NCBI GenBank assembly: GCA_029212905.1
Contig: JARGPB010000001.1
Location: forward strand, 233,856-297,855
Source of the DNA: Thalassovita sp.
GTDB lineage: Bacteria > Pseudomonadota > Alphaproteobacteria > Rhodobacterales > Rhodobacteraceae
Direction of reading: 5' to 3'
Length of the DNA: 64,000 nt
The notes below the pieces were generated by a model that did no database searches, was not told where the DNA came from, and was given only the letters and a program-made list of their open reading frames with translations. This document shows, piece after piece, positions 51,668 to 60,116 of the stretch (the first letter of the stretch is position 1; every line of letters begins with the position of its first letter). The position numbers were made by a program, and so were the translations under genes.

Positions 51668-52437
51668 GCGATCACGCGCGCCCCTGAAAACGGGGCAATC
51701 TGAACACCGTTTTCTTCAAGAATTCCCCTTACGCTACGTGCGATTTGCACGGCTGTGGGCGTGTCTCCGTGCAGACAGATCGTGTCGATACGAGTCGGGA
51801 TCTGCCCGCCGCTTTCGGTGATAATGGCCCCGGCGCGGACCATGTTCAGCATCCGCTGTCCTGCTGTGTCTGGGTCATGGATCACCGCCCCCGGCAGGCT
51901 GCGGTCCACCAGCGTGGCATCATCATTATAGGCCCGGTCAGCGAAGATTTCGCAGGCAGCGCGACATCCCAGCTCTTGCACTGCGGCGTTTTGCTGGGTG
52001 CCGGCCAGCACCATGATGATGATGTCTGGATCGACCTCAAGCGCCGCGCGATAGCACGCCAACGCCATGGATTTATCCTCGGCCGCCATATTGGCCAGGG
52101 CGCCATGCAGTTTCAAATGCCGAACCGCACCATCCCCCGCCAATGCCTTGGCAGCGCCAAGCTGGTACCGCACCAAGTTGCCCAGCGTTTCATGTGACAG
52201 GTGCATCTTACGCCGACCAAAACCCTGCATATCCGGGAACCCCGGATGCGCACCAATGCCCACGCCCTTTTGTGCGGCCAAAGCCATGGTTTTGGCCATG
52301 ATGTCCCAGTCGCCCGCATGTATGCCGCATGCAATATTTGCCGAGCTAATCACATCCAGCAGCGCCGCATCATCCCCCATGACCCAAGGGCCAAAGCTCT
52401 CTCCCATATCGGCATTCAGATCGACAGTTAGGTGCAT
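51664..52437 (-). CDS. pxpA: 5-oxoprolinase subunit A (LamB/YcsF family)
   Basis: Part of the ATP-dependent 5-oxoprolinase PxpABC, which opens pyroglutamate to glutamate. The family start VDLNADMGESFGPWVMGDDAALLD and the HAGDWDIMAKTM and GAHPGFPDMQGFGRR blocks are diagnostic. 257 residues is typical. It is last in the leftward TRAP-pxpB-pxpC-pxpA set, 3 bases from pxpC. Confidence 0.95.
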   Translation of the reverse strand: MHLTVDLNADMGESFGPWVMGDDAALLDVISSANIACGIHAGDWDIMAKTMALAAQKGVGIGAHPGFPDMQGFGRRKMHLSHETLGNLVRYQLGAAKALAGDGAVRHLKLHGALANMAAEDKSMALACYRAALEVDPDIIIMVLAGTQQNAAVQELGCRAACEIFADRAYNDDATLVDRSLPGAVIHDPDTAGQRMLNMVRAGAIITESGGQIPTRIDTICLHGDTPTAVQIARSVRGILEENGVQIAPFSGARVIA

Positions 52438-52440
52438 GGC

Positions 52441-53454
52441 TCAGACCTCCTCGGTTCCGGTGATGATGCCGCTGATCAATTGATAGGACAACAAGTCGTG
52501 CATATCATGCGGGTCCCGTACCAACGGCTGTACTTTGCCACGCAATCCGGCAAGCGTTTTCTGCGCGCGGGCCTCGGCCTCGATCCCATCTTGCTGAGAG
52601 ATGAAACGGAATGCCAAGGGCGACCCCGGTTGCGCTTGTGCGACCCGCGGCAGGTCGCAAGGCAGCACCGTCCCAATCCGAGGGTACCCGCCCGTCGTCT
52701 GGCATTCGGACATCAACACAAACGGCGCACCGTCACCGGTGATCTGAATATCGCCCGGAACGATCACTTCGGACAGAACGGTCAGGCCACCGTCAATCAG
52801 GAACCCTGCCCCCTTTGAATTCATCCGCACCCCCATCCGGTTCCCCCGATGATCGCGGTGAAACTTTGTGTTTTCAAATCGTTGCAGCACTGTGCTGGGG
52901 AACATATCGGTTTGCAGGCTGGGTAGAACACGGATCACACCGCCACCGAAACGCGGCTCGGGTGACAGGATTTGTCCGACGGTGCGGCCTTTGTCTTCTC
53001 CGATGGGTATAATGTCTCGGTCTGCCAGAAACGTCCCTAACCCGGCCGACACATGTGTCGCACGCGAGCCCAGGCGCGACGGCAGATCAATCCCACCGCC
53101 CAGATGCAGATAACCATAGGTGCCATTCCGCGCCGGTCCAATCGACAGAACCGCACCCGCAGGCATCAGGTGGCTGGCGTTCCACACCAGCGGCACGCCG
53201 TCCAGGGTCGCCATCATCTCGGCCCCGGTCAGCGCGATACGCAGATCTGCGCTGGCGGTGAACTCTCCGCCCATGCCTGCCATTTCCAGCGCTGCCAGAT
53301 CCGGGGATTGCGACAGCAGCGCTGCGCCCTCGGCCAAGGCAATCGGGTCGGCCGCACCACCGCGCGAAAGACCAAAGGCCAGGTACCCCGCCCGGCCCCG
53401 ATCCTGAACGGTCATGCCCGGCCCCGCACGGCGAATGGTCAGCGCACGGTTCAC
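52441..53454 (-). CDS. pxpC: 5-oxoprolinase subunit C (biotin-dependent carboxyltransferase-like)
   Basis: A 337-residue subunit of the AHS2/KipA type. The N-terminus TIRRAGPGMTVQDRGRAGYLAFGLSRGG is cut here to its key part, VQDRGRAGYLAFGL. Later FVLMSECQTTGGYPRIGTV is the conserved end block. It overlaps the pxpB stop by four bases (ATGA), so B and C are made together; in some species they are fused. Confidence 0.94.
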   Translation of the reverse strand: MNRALTIRRAGPGMTVQDRGRAGYLAFGLSRGGAADPIALAEGAALLSQSPDLAALEMAGMGGEFTASADLRIALTGAEMMATLDGVPLVWNASHLMPAGAVLSIGPARNGTYGYLHLGGGIDLPSRLGSRATHVSAGLGTFLADRDIIPIGEDKGRTVGQILSPEPRFGGGVIRVLPSLQTDMFPSTVLQRFENTKFHRDHRGNRMGVRMNSKGAGFLIDGGLTVLSEVIVPGDIQITGDGAPFVLMSECQTTGGYPRIGTVLPCDLPRVAQAQPGSPLAFRFISQQDGIEAEARAQKTLAGLRGKVQPLVRDPHDMHDLLSYQLISGIITGTEEV

Positions 53455-54209
53455 AAGATCACCTCGGAGGTTGCGCCACCGTCTGGGCCCGCGGCTTTCA
53501 TATTCTCCAGTTCCGCGCGCGTAACGGCGGGAAACATCACCTCGTCCCCTGGGCGCAGCACAAAAGGCGTGGCGCTGTCAGGCCGGAACAGTTGGATCGC
53601 AGTTTGCCCCACATGTCGCCACCCTGTCGGAGTCGAAACCGAAAAAAGCACCATCTGACGGATCGCCACGGCCAGGGCCCCCTCGGGGATGCGTTTGGTC
53701 AGGGACGTCTGGCGCGGGATGTCCCAACATGCGGGCAGTTCGCCTAGATATGGCTGCCCAGGCGCAAAGCCAATCGTCTGCACGCGGACGGGTGCCTGAG
53801 ACAGGGATTGAATGGCTTCGGTCGGGCTTAGCCCGGCGGCTTGCGCGGCCTCCTCTAGCTGCGGGGCCAGATCCGTGCCGTAAACGGTGGGAATACGCCA
53901 CAGCCGCCGCCCATCGGGCAAAGGCGCGGCATACCAGTCGCGCGTCGCCAGCAACCCGGCCAAATCAGCGCGCAGTGCAGCATGGCCCCGCGCCTGCGGA
54001 TCGAAACGCACAAAACATGACACCAGGGATGTGGTGCTTTCAAAAAGGCCGCTCCAATCGGCCTGTTCGACAGCCGCACGAAAGGCCAGCGCAGCGCGGT
54101 TCGCGGGCTCACTGAGCGTGTCGCCAAAGCTTACCAACATCCCATCATACCCGACAGTTCGGATACTGGGCCAGTCCCCGGTTTGCGCATTATTCGTCAC
54201 GTCTTGCAT
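53451..54209 (-). CDS. pxpB: 5-oxoprolinase subunit B (AHS1/KipI family)
   Basis: A 252-residue subunit with an N-terminal extension before the family core (RTVGYDGMLVSFGDTLSE). Family motifs include VQTIGFAPGQPYLGELP with the conserved G-F-x-P-G, PRQTSLTKRIPEGALAVA, and STPTGWRHVGQTAIQLF. It is downstream of the TRAP large permease by 4 bases, which ties transport to 5-oxoproline breakdown. Confidence 0.93.
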   Translation of the reverse strand: MQDVTNNAQTGDWPSIRTVGYDGMLVSFGDTLSEPANRAALAFRAAVEQADWSGLFESTTSLVSCFVRFDPQARGHAALRADLAGLLATRDWYAAPLPDGRRLWRIPTVYGTDLAPQLEEAAQAAGLSPTEAIQSLSQAPVRVQTIGFAPGQPYLGELPACWDIPRQTSLTKRIPEGALAVAIRQMVLFSVSTPTGWRHVGQTAIQLFRPDSATPFVLRPGDEVMFPAVTRAELENMKAAGPDGGATSEVIL

Positions 54210-54213
54210 AGGC

Positions 54214-55509
54214 TTACATATTCTCGGGCAGGAAAGTCACGACCTGAGGGACCGCAACAATGATTGCCAGTGCCAGCAGCATCAGCAGGAAAAACGGCAG
54301 AGCTGCGCGAGCAACCGTCAGAATGTTGCGCCCGGTCAGCGATTGCAGAACGAACAGGTTGAACCCGACCGGCGGCGTGATCTGAGACATCTCGACAACG
54401 ATCACAACGAAAATCCCGAACCACAGCGGATCAATCCCCACTTTCAACACCATCGGCATGATCACCGAGGTCGTCAGCACCACAACCGAGATCCCATCCA
54501 GAAAACAGCCCATGATAACAAAGAACACAGTCAGCGCCGCCAACAGCGTATAGGTCGAAAGCTCCAGCGAGCCAATCCATTCAGCCAACAAACGCGGGAT
54601 ACCGGTAAAGCCCATCGCCACGGTCAAAAAGGATGCTCCTGCCAGGATAAACGCGATCATGCAGGACGTGACCATGGCCCCCATAAGCCCTTGGGCAAAA
54701 CTCTCGCGTGTCAACGAGCCCGAAGCCCAAGACAGTACCAAAGCCAACACAACCCCGACGGCCGCCGCATCTGTCGGCGAGGCAATTCCGGCGTAGATCG
54801 AGCCGATCACCCCGGCGATCAGCCCGATCACCGGCAACAAACGGCGCGAATGGTGCAGCTTCTCGCGCCATGTATAAATCTCGGCTTCCTGGGGCAGACG
54901 GCTCCGGTTCAGCATGGACCAGATCATCACATAGCCGACAAACAGCCCAACCAGCAGCAGCCCAGGCAGAATACCTGCCACAAACAGCCGGGCGATGGAT
55001 TGCTCGGTCGCAACGCCATAGACGATCAGAATAATCGACGGCGGGATCAACAGCCCCAGCGTGGCCGACCCAGCCAGAGTCCCAATCACCATCTGCTCAG
55101 GATATCCACGTTTCGCCAGTTCGGGGATCGAGAGCTTGCCAATAGTCGCCGCCGTCGCCGCCGAGGATCCCGACACAGCCGCAAACACGCCGCAGCCAAA
55201 GATATTCACATGCAATAACCGTCCCGGCAGGCGGTTCATCCACGGCGACAAGCCGGTGAACATGTCCTCGGACAGTTTTGAGCGGAACAGGATCTCACCC
55301 ATCCAAATAAACAGGGGCAGCGCCGCCAGCGCCCAGGAATTTCCGTGGCCCCAAATGGTGGTCGCCAGAACCAGCCCCATCGGCGCGTCCGTGAACAGGG
55401 CCATCGCGGCCATCCCCACCCCCATCAGCGCCAGGGACACCCAAAGGCCCGCCCCCAGCAACAGGAACAACAGGCCGAACAGAAGGATCGAAAGGGTCAG
55501 AATGCTCAT
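54214..55509 (-). CDS. TRAP transporter large permease (DctM type)
   Basis: A 431-residue membrane protein with about 12 spans, the channel-forming subunit of a tripartite sodium-driven transporter. Typical blocks are PLFIWMGEILFRSKLSEDMF, GSSAATAATIGKLSIPELAKRG split around SGSSAATAATIG, and SATLGLLIPPSIILIVYG. The C-terminal FVIVVEMSQITPPVGFNLFV is diagnostic. It lies between the small permease (7 bases upstream) and pxpB. Confidence 0.94.
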   Translation of the reverse strand: MSILTLSILLFGLLFLLLGAGLWVSLALMGVGMAAMALFTDAPMGLVLATTIWGHGNSWALAALPLFIWMGEILFRSKLSEDMFTGLSPWMNRLPGRLLHVNIFGCGVFAAVSGSSAATAATIGKLSIPELAKRGYPEQMVIGTLAGSATLGLLIPPSIILIVYGVATEQSIARLFVAGILPGLLLVGLFVGYVMIWSMLNRSRLPQEAEIYTWREKLHHSRRLLPVIGLIAGVIGSIYAGIASPTDAAAVGVVLALVLSWASGSLTRESFAQGLMGAMVTSCMIAFILAGASFLTVAMGFTGIPRLLAEWIGSLELSTYTLLAALTVFFVIMGCFLDGISVVVLTTSVIMPMVLKVGIDPLWFGIFVVIVVEMSQITPPVGFNLFVLQSLTGRNILTVARAALPFFLLMLLALAIIVAVPQVVTFLPENM

Positions 55510-55516
55510 GTCAGGC

Positions 55517-56065
55517 TCACTCGTTCAGCAGGTTCTCGCCCTTGCCATCATATGAGGCGGGCAGACCCTTAAGGTTGCAGATCAATTCGTCCAGCAGCGC
55601 GATGCTCAGCACGGTCAGTCCAACGGCGACGGGCGATTGCACCAGCCACAACGGCAAGGACACCATCCCCGAGGTGCGATCGCCGAACTCGTGGCTCTCG
55701 ATCACCAGAAGACACATGTAGACAGTCGCATAGGCAACCATCCCCAGCGCGATGATCAGCACCAGCATTTCGACCCAGCGTTTCGGTGTCGCCCCCAACA
55801 GGCCAGTAACCAGTGTGACGCGGATGTGCCCGCCTTCGCGCAACGTATAGGCCAGCCCCAAAAAGGTGGACGCAGCCAACAAAAAGCCCGTGAAATCGGA
55901 ATAGGACGGGATCGTCAGGCCAATCGCCTGCCCGGTCACGCCTGCGGCCAGTTTATCCACCAGGTTCAGGCAGACCTGTGCGAATACCAGCCCAGCAATT
56001 GACAAAATGCACAGCGCGGCCAGCACTCCGCTGAGTTTATAGAGAGCAGTCAGAAACGGTCGCAT
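55517..56065 (-). CDS. TRAP transporter small permease (DctQ type)
   Basis: A 182-residue protein with four membrane spans. The signature region FTGFLLAASTFLGLAYTLREGGHIRVTLV (key part TFLGLAYTLREGGHIRV) is typical of DctQ. The start is one of two adjacent ATGs, 56065 or 56068, with GGAAGGA close upstream. It lies 52 bases downstream of the binding-protein gene. Confidence 0.9.
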   Translation of the reverse strand: MRPFLTALYKLSGVLAALCILSIAGLVFAQVCLNLVDKLAAGVTGQAIGLTIPSYSDFTGFLLAASTFLGLAYTLREGGHIRVTLVTGLLGATPKRWVEMLVLIIALGMVAYATVYMCLLVIESHEFGDRTSGMVSLPLWLVQSPVAVGLTVLSIALLDELICNLKGLPASYDGKGENLLNE

Positions 56066-56117
56066 CATGCATCCTTCCGGTGTTGAAACGGGCGGCACAA
56101 TGCCGCCCGCTACGATC

Positions 56118-57089
56118 TTAGTTTTGGTACGCGTTCAGCAGCGCTTCGCCCTCAGCACCGGCCGAGGCCTTCCAGCTGTCCAGCATCTGCGCGCCAATTG
56201 CCTTGAGGCCAGCCATCAATTCGTCCGAAGGGTTCACCACGGTGATACCGTTTTCCTTCAGCACGGCGACTTTGGCGGCGGTTTCGGATTTGCTCATTTC
56301 CCAACCGCGGGTTTCGGCGGCAGCGGCAGCCTTCAGAACGGCGGCCTGGGTCGCGTCATCCAAGCGACGGAAAGACCGCTTGTTCACAACAATCACGTTC
56401 TTAGGCAGCCAAGCCTGAATATCAGTGTAGTGCGACAGGAAATCCCAAGCCTTGGAATTCGCGCCCGTCGAAGGCGACGTGATCATTGCTTCGACCCGGC
56501 CAGTCGCGAAAGCCTGAGGAATATCAGGGACCTCAACCTGTGTCGGCGCGGCACCTGCCAGTGTCGCGAATTGTTCCAGCGTCGAGTTATACGTGCGGAA
56601 CTTAAGGCCCTTCAGGTCATCCACCGTCTTGATTTCCTTGGTGGTGTACAGACCCTGCGGCGGCCACGGCACAGCATAGAGAGCCATCAGGCCCTGCTTG
56701 TCCAACAGCGCATCAATGGTGGATTTCTGCGCGTCCCACAGCTTGGCGGCATCGTCATAGCTGGTCGCAAGAAAGGGCAGACTATCCACGCCAAACGCTG
56801 GATTATCGTTGTTCAGCAGCGACAGGAAAAATTCGCCTGCCGGGACCTGACCGCTGCGAACGGCTTTGCTGATTTCAGGATGTTTGAACAGCGACCCGGC
56901 CGAATGAACCTTGATCTCTAGGCGACCGCCAGTCATCTCAGCGACATCTTTGGCAAAGTCGTGAATATTCGCAGTATGGAAGGTCGCGTCAGGATATGGC
57001 GTCGGCATATCCCAGGTTTCCGCCTGGGCCTGTAACGCAAGCGTTGCAACAGCAAACGCTGCGCCGCTGATGGTCTTCATGAAGGTCAT
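56118..57089 (-). CDS. TRAP transporter substrate-binding protein (DctP type)
   Basis: A 323-residue periplasmic protein with signal peptide MTFMKTISGAAFAVATLAL ending near AQA. DctP-family features include HDFAKDVAEMTGGRLEIKVH near residue 45 and LKGLKFRTYNSTLEQFATLAG with the conserved arginine that binds carboxylates. The start at 57089 (GGAG eight bases upstream) is preferred to a GTG at 57098. The ligand is probably a small carboxylate; the linked pxp genes suggest 5-oxoproline, which is inference. Confidence 0.92.
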   Translation of the reverse strand: MTFMKTISGAAFAVATLALQAQAETWDMPTPYPDATFHTANIHDFAKDVAEMTGGRLEIKVHSAGSLFKHPEISKAVRSGQVPAGEFFLSLLNNDNPAFGVDSLPFLATSYDDAAKLWDAQKSTIDALLDKQGLMALYAVPWPPQGLYTTKEIKTVDDLKGLKFRTYNSTLEQFATLAGAAPTQVEVPDIPQAFATGRVEAMITSPSTGANSKAWDFLSHYTDIQAWLPKNVIVVNKRSFRRLDDATQAAVLKAAAAAETRGWEMSKSETAAKVAVLKENGITVVNPSDELMAGLKAIGAQMLDSWKASAGAEGEALLNAYQN

Positions 57090-57351
57090 TTTACTCACTC
57101 CGTTGGACAGATAATTTGTTCAGGTGTCGTCAGCGTCGCCCTAATTATTACATTTTGTCAACGTTTTATTGTTGTTTTAAAAAGAAAGAGCTCGGAGGAG
57201 CTGATGTTACTTCAAGTTAAGAAATCCGCCTTCCGCCTGTTAAAATTGGACTTTTTAAACCTCAAAGTCAGAAAACAGCCATACCGACACTTGTTACACC
57301 CCGGTTTTGTGCGTATTTTATCAACAAAATAAAAACGTCATGGAGCCCCGG

Positions 57352-57870
57352 ATGAGCACTTCTCCTGAAGATCGAAGAATCGTTTCCTCGCGCCATCTGG
57401 CCGAAGGCGAAGGCTGGGAAGTCTCGGAATTGGAATTCGGACTGATCATTGCCAACAATGCTTTTAGCCGCTGGATGACGCGCTGTATGGCGGCCGCAGG
57501 TCAACCGGACCTAAGCCCGCTGGACATCCTGATCTTGCACAACGTCAACCACCGCGAGCGTGCGAAACGCCTGACTGACATCTGTTTCCTGTTGAATATC
57601 GAAGACAGCCACACTGTGAATTACGCACTTCGCAAACTGCTGAAAGCAGAGCTGATCACCTCGGACAAACGTGGGAAAGAAGTGTTCTATGCCACGTCGC
57701 CCACCGGGGCAGAGCTGTGCACAGCCTATCGAAATATCCGGCGGCAATGCTTGCTTGAGGCCATCAGCCATACCGACATGAGCGGATCCGAGCTACGCGA
57801 AATCGCCCGGTCGTTGCGCGCGCTTTCGGGTCAATATGATCAGGCCAGCCGCGCGGCGGCGTCGCTCTGA
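57352..57870 (+). CDS. winged-helix (MarR-like) transcriptional regulator
   Basis: A 172-residue regulator. The winged helix spans about residues 45-135, with LDILILHNVNHRERAKRLTD, the recognition region HTVNYALRKLLKAELI, and the wing SDKRGKEVFYATSPTG. GGAG six bases before 57352 supports this start. It diverges from the TRAP-pxp operon and is its likely regulator. The 260-base region between contains the symmetric words TTTTATCAACAAAATAAAA (57315-57333) and CAACGTTTTATTGTTG (57159-57174). Confidence 0.85.
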   Translation: MSTSPEDRRIVSSRHLAEGEGWEVSELEFGLIIANNAFSRWMTRCMAAAGQPDLSPLDILILHNVNHRERAKRLTDICFLLNIEDSHTVNYALRKLLKAELITSDKRGKEVFYATSPTGAELCTAYRNIRRQCLLEAISHTDMSGSELREIARSLRALSGQYDQASRAAASL

Positions 57871-57931
57871 CATAGAAGTTACACCAACCATTTGATAAAC
57901 ACCGGGGGAAACAGCCTGCGGACCCCGTGAT

Positions 57932-59110
57932 ATGCCCTCTTCTCTTCCGACCAGCCGCGGCAGCGCCGCCGAAGTCCTGTGGGTTTTCCTAAGGCTTGGG
58001 CTGACCTCTTTTGGTGGCCCCATCGCGCATCTGGGCTATTTCCGAGACGAATTCGTCACGCGCCGCAAATGGCTGAATGATGTGGCGTTTGCGGATCTGG
58101 TCGCGCTGTGTCAGTTCCTGCCGGGGCCCGCGTCCAGCCAGGTTGGGTTCGCTCTGGGGCTGATGCGATCGGGGCCGCTGGGTGCTCTGGCGGCTTTCGT
58201 CGGTTTCACGCTTCCGTCTGCCATCGCACTGATCATATTTGCCTCGCTGGCTGTGCATTTGAACACGCCGCTGGCTGCTGGAGCCCTGGCGGGCCTGAAA
58301 ATCGTCGCGGTCGCCATTGTTGCACAAGCCGTTTCGGGCATGGCGCGCAGCCTGTGCCCCGACAAAACACGCGCCGGGCTGGCACTGCTGTCCGTAGTAA
58401 TCTTGGCCTTTGCCCCTGCCCCGTATGCGATGCCAGGCGCCATTTTGATGGGGGCCCTCATTGGGCTTGGGTTGGGGAACGGAGAAATGACCTCTCCCAC
58501 TCCTCTGCCATTTGACATCCCGCGATCCGTCTCCGTTTTCTGTCTGGCGGGTTTTGCCGCCCTCTTGATTGGGCTGCCTCTTGTCGCGGGGACAACGCCT
58601 GGGCTGGCGTTGTTCGACAGCTTCTACCGCGCAGGAGCCCTGGTGTTTGGCGGCGGTCACGTGGTTCTGCCCCTGCTCGAGAGCGAACTGGTGCCGCAAT
58701 GGGTCAGCCATGACGCGTTCCTATCTGGGTACGGTGCGACGCAGGCGGTTCCGGGGCCTTTGTTCACCTTCGCCGCGTATTTGGGCGCGACCACCAGCGG
58801 ATGGGCCGGGGCCGGGATTGCCCTTATCGCGGTTTTCGCGCCGGGTTTCTTGCTGCTGATCGGCGTGCTCCCGTTCTGGAGCGCCCTAAGATCCCGCGCT
58901 TGGGCGCAATCCGCAATGCAAGGTGCTAACGCCGCCGTAGTCGGGGTGCTCGGGGCCGCGCTGTATGCGCCGGTGTTCACTTCCTCGGTCGGAGATATGA
59001 AAGATCTGTCCCTTGCGTTGCTTTGCTTCTTGATGCTGACCATGTGGCGCATCCCACCCTGGGGCGTGGTTCTGACCGGCGTGGCTGGGGGCATATTGCT
59101 GTCGCTCTGA
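57932..59110 (+). CDS. chrA: chromate transporter ChrA (long form)
   Basis: A 392-residue membrane protein containing both CHR domains. The N-terminal copy has FLRLGLTSFGGPIAHLGYF and QFLPGPASSQVGFALG; the C-terminal copy has FYRAGALVFGGGHVVLPLLE and GATQAVPGPLFTFAAYLG. About ten spans are predicted. It extrudes chromate, probably by exchange or symport; in marine bacteria the physiological substrate is often unclear. It stands 38 bases before the YbaK-like gene. Confidence 0.93.
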   Translation: MPSSLPTSRGSAAEVLWVFLRLGLTSFGGPIAHLGYFRDEFVTRRKWLNDVAFADLVALCQFLPGPASSQVGFALGLMRSGPLGALAAFVGFTLPSAIALIIFASLAVHLNTPLAAGALAGLKIVAVAIVAQAVSGMARSLCPDKTRAGLALLSVVILAFAPAPYAMPGAILMGALIGLGLGNGEMTSPTPLPFDIPRSVSVFCLAGFAALLIGLPLVAGTTPGLALFDSFYRAGALVFGGGHVVLPLLESELVPQWVSHDAFLSGYGATQAVPGPLFTFAAYLGATTSGWAGAGIALIAVFAPGFLLLIGVLPFWSALRSRAWAQSAMQGANAAVVGVLGAALYAPVFTSSVGDMKDLSLALLCFLMLTMWRIPPWGVVLTGVAGGILLSL

Positions 59111-59148
59111 TCTTGTCAGCGCCGCCGCACCGCGCTAGCCATGCCGCC

Positions 59149-59625
59149 ATGAGCACCGCAACCCCCGCCACCCGTTTCCTGACCCAAAGCAAAACTGCCT
59201 TTGTGACTGTAGAGTATGACTATTCGCCCGGGGCGGAACGGCTTGGACTACAAGCCGCCGACGCGATCGGTATGCCGCCCTCGATGGTTCTGAAAACACT
59301 GATGGTCGAGGTGGCAGGCAAGCCTGCCTGCGTGGTGATCCCGTCAGACGAAACCCTGTCGATGAAGAAGGTCGCTGCGGCCTTTGGGGCGAAATCCGCC
59401 ACGATGATGCCCCCCGTCACCGCCGAGCGCCTGACCGGATTCCATACCGGAGGGATCAGCCCGTTTGGCCAGAAAAAGCGCATCCCCACCGCATTCGAGA
59501 CAGAATCTATAGGCGATTTCGAGATCGCGATTAACGGTGGAAAACGTGGTCTGATGCTGAGGCTGAATGGTCTGGCCGCGGTCTCGGCACTTGGGGCAAC
59601 AACAGCGAATTTGACGGCTGACTAA
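59149..59625 (+). CDS. ybaK: Cys-tRNA(Pro)/Cys-tRNA(Cys) deacylase, YbaK family
   Basis: A 158-residue editing protein that removes cysteine from mischarged tRNA(Pro). Family features are VLKTLMVEVAGKPACVVIP with the catalytic lysine in SMKKVAAAFGAKSA, and TGFHTGGISPFGQKKRIPT. The start at 59149 matches the family N-terminus (MSTATPATRFL); the longer frame before it overlaps chrA. Confidence 0.9.
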   Translation: MSTATPATRFLTQSKTAFVTVEYDYSPGAERLGLQAADAIGMPPSMVLKTLMVEVAGKPACVVIPSDETLSMKKVAAAFGAKSATMMPPVTAERLTGFHTGGISPFGQKKRIPTAFETESIGDFEIAINGGKRGLMLRLNGLAAVSALGATTANLTAD

Positions 59626-59688
59626 CAAATAAGAGAAACGCCTGGGGACGCCATATCGCGCCTTCGGGCCCAGACGCGGGCAGAAAAA

Positions 59689-60087
59689 ATGCACCATATC
59701 AACAACGTAAAGATCAGCTTTGGCGACTGTGACCCTGCGGGGATCGTCTATTATCCGAACACGTTCCGCTGGATGGATGCGACGTTCCACGATTTTCTGC
59801 GCGGGTTTGGCGGTCACGCAGAACTTTGCGCACAGTTGGGGTCCAAGGGGTTGGGCCTTGTGGATGCTTCTGCGCAATTCCGGTCGCCGATGCTGGACGG
59901 GGACGAGCTGGCGGTACATCTGAGCATTCAGACCTGGAGCAGCAAAACCGTGACGGTCGCATATGAAGGCCGCGTAGGCGAACGCCTTGCGTTCTCGGGG
60001 CGCGAAATCCGCTGCGTGTTCAAGCACACCGAGACCGGCATGGGCGCCGGTGACATGGCCGAACTCAAGGCTCTTTTGACAGAGTAA
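59689..60087 (+). CDS. acyl-CoA thioesterase, 4-hydroxybenzoyl-CoA thioesterase type
   Basis: A 132-residue hot-dog-fold enzyme. The catalytic aspartate sits in ISFGDCDPAGIVYYPNTFRW near residue 15, the pattern of the 4HBT/YbgC group. The substrate is unknown. It converges on phaC with a shared hairpin terminator 1 base after its stop. Confidence 0.87.
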   Translation: MHHINNVKISFGDCDPAGIVYYPNTFRWMDATFHDFLRGFGGHAELCAQLGSKGLGLVDASAQFRSPMLDGDELAVHLSIQTWSSKTVTVAYEGRVGERLAFSGREIRCVFKHTETGMGAGDMAELKALLTE

Positions 60088-60110
60088 CGGCGCGAGGAGA
60101 CCCCGCGCCG
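60088..60110. terminator. bidirectional hairpin between thioesterase gene and phaC
   Basis: CGGCGCG (60088-60094) pairs with CGCGCCG (60104-60110) around AGGAGACCC, between converging genes. The T runs are short. Confidence 0.6.
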
Positions 60111-60116
60111 CTAACG

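Noticed and set aside
53887..55218. Rightward frame of over 400 codons opposite pxpB and dctM
   Set aside because: Crosses the boundary of two real genes on the other strand and has low-complexity composition.
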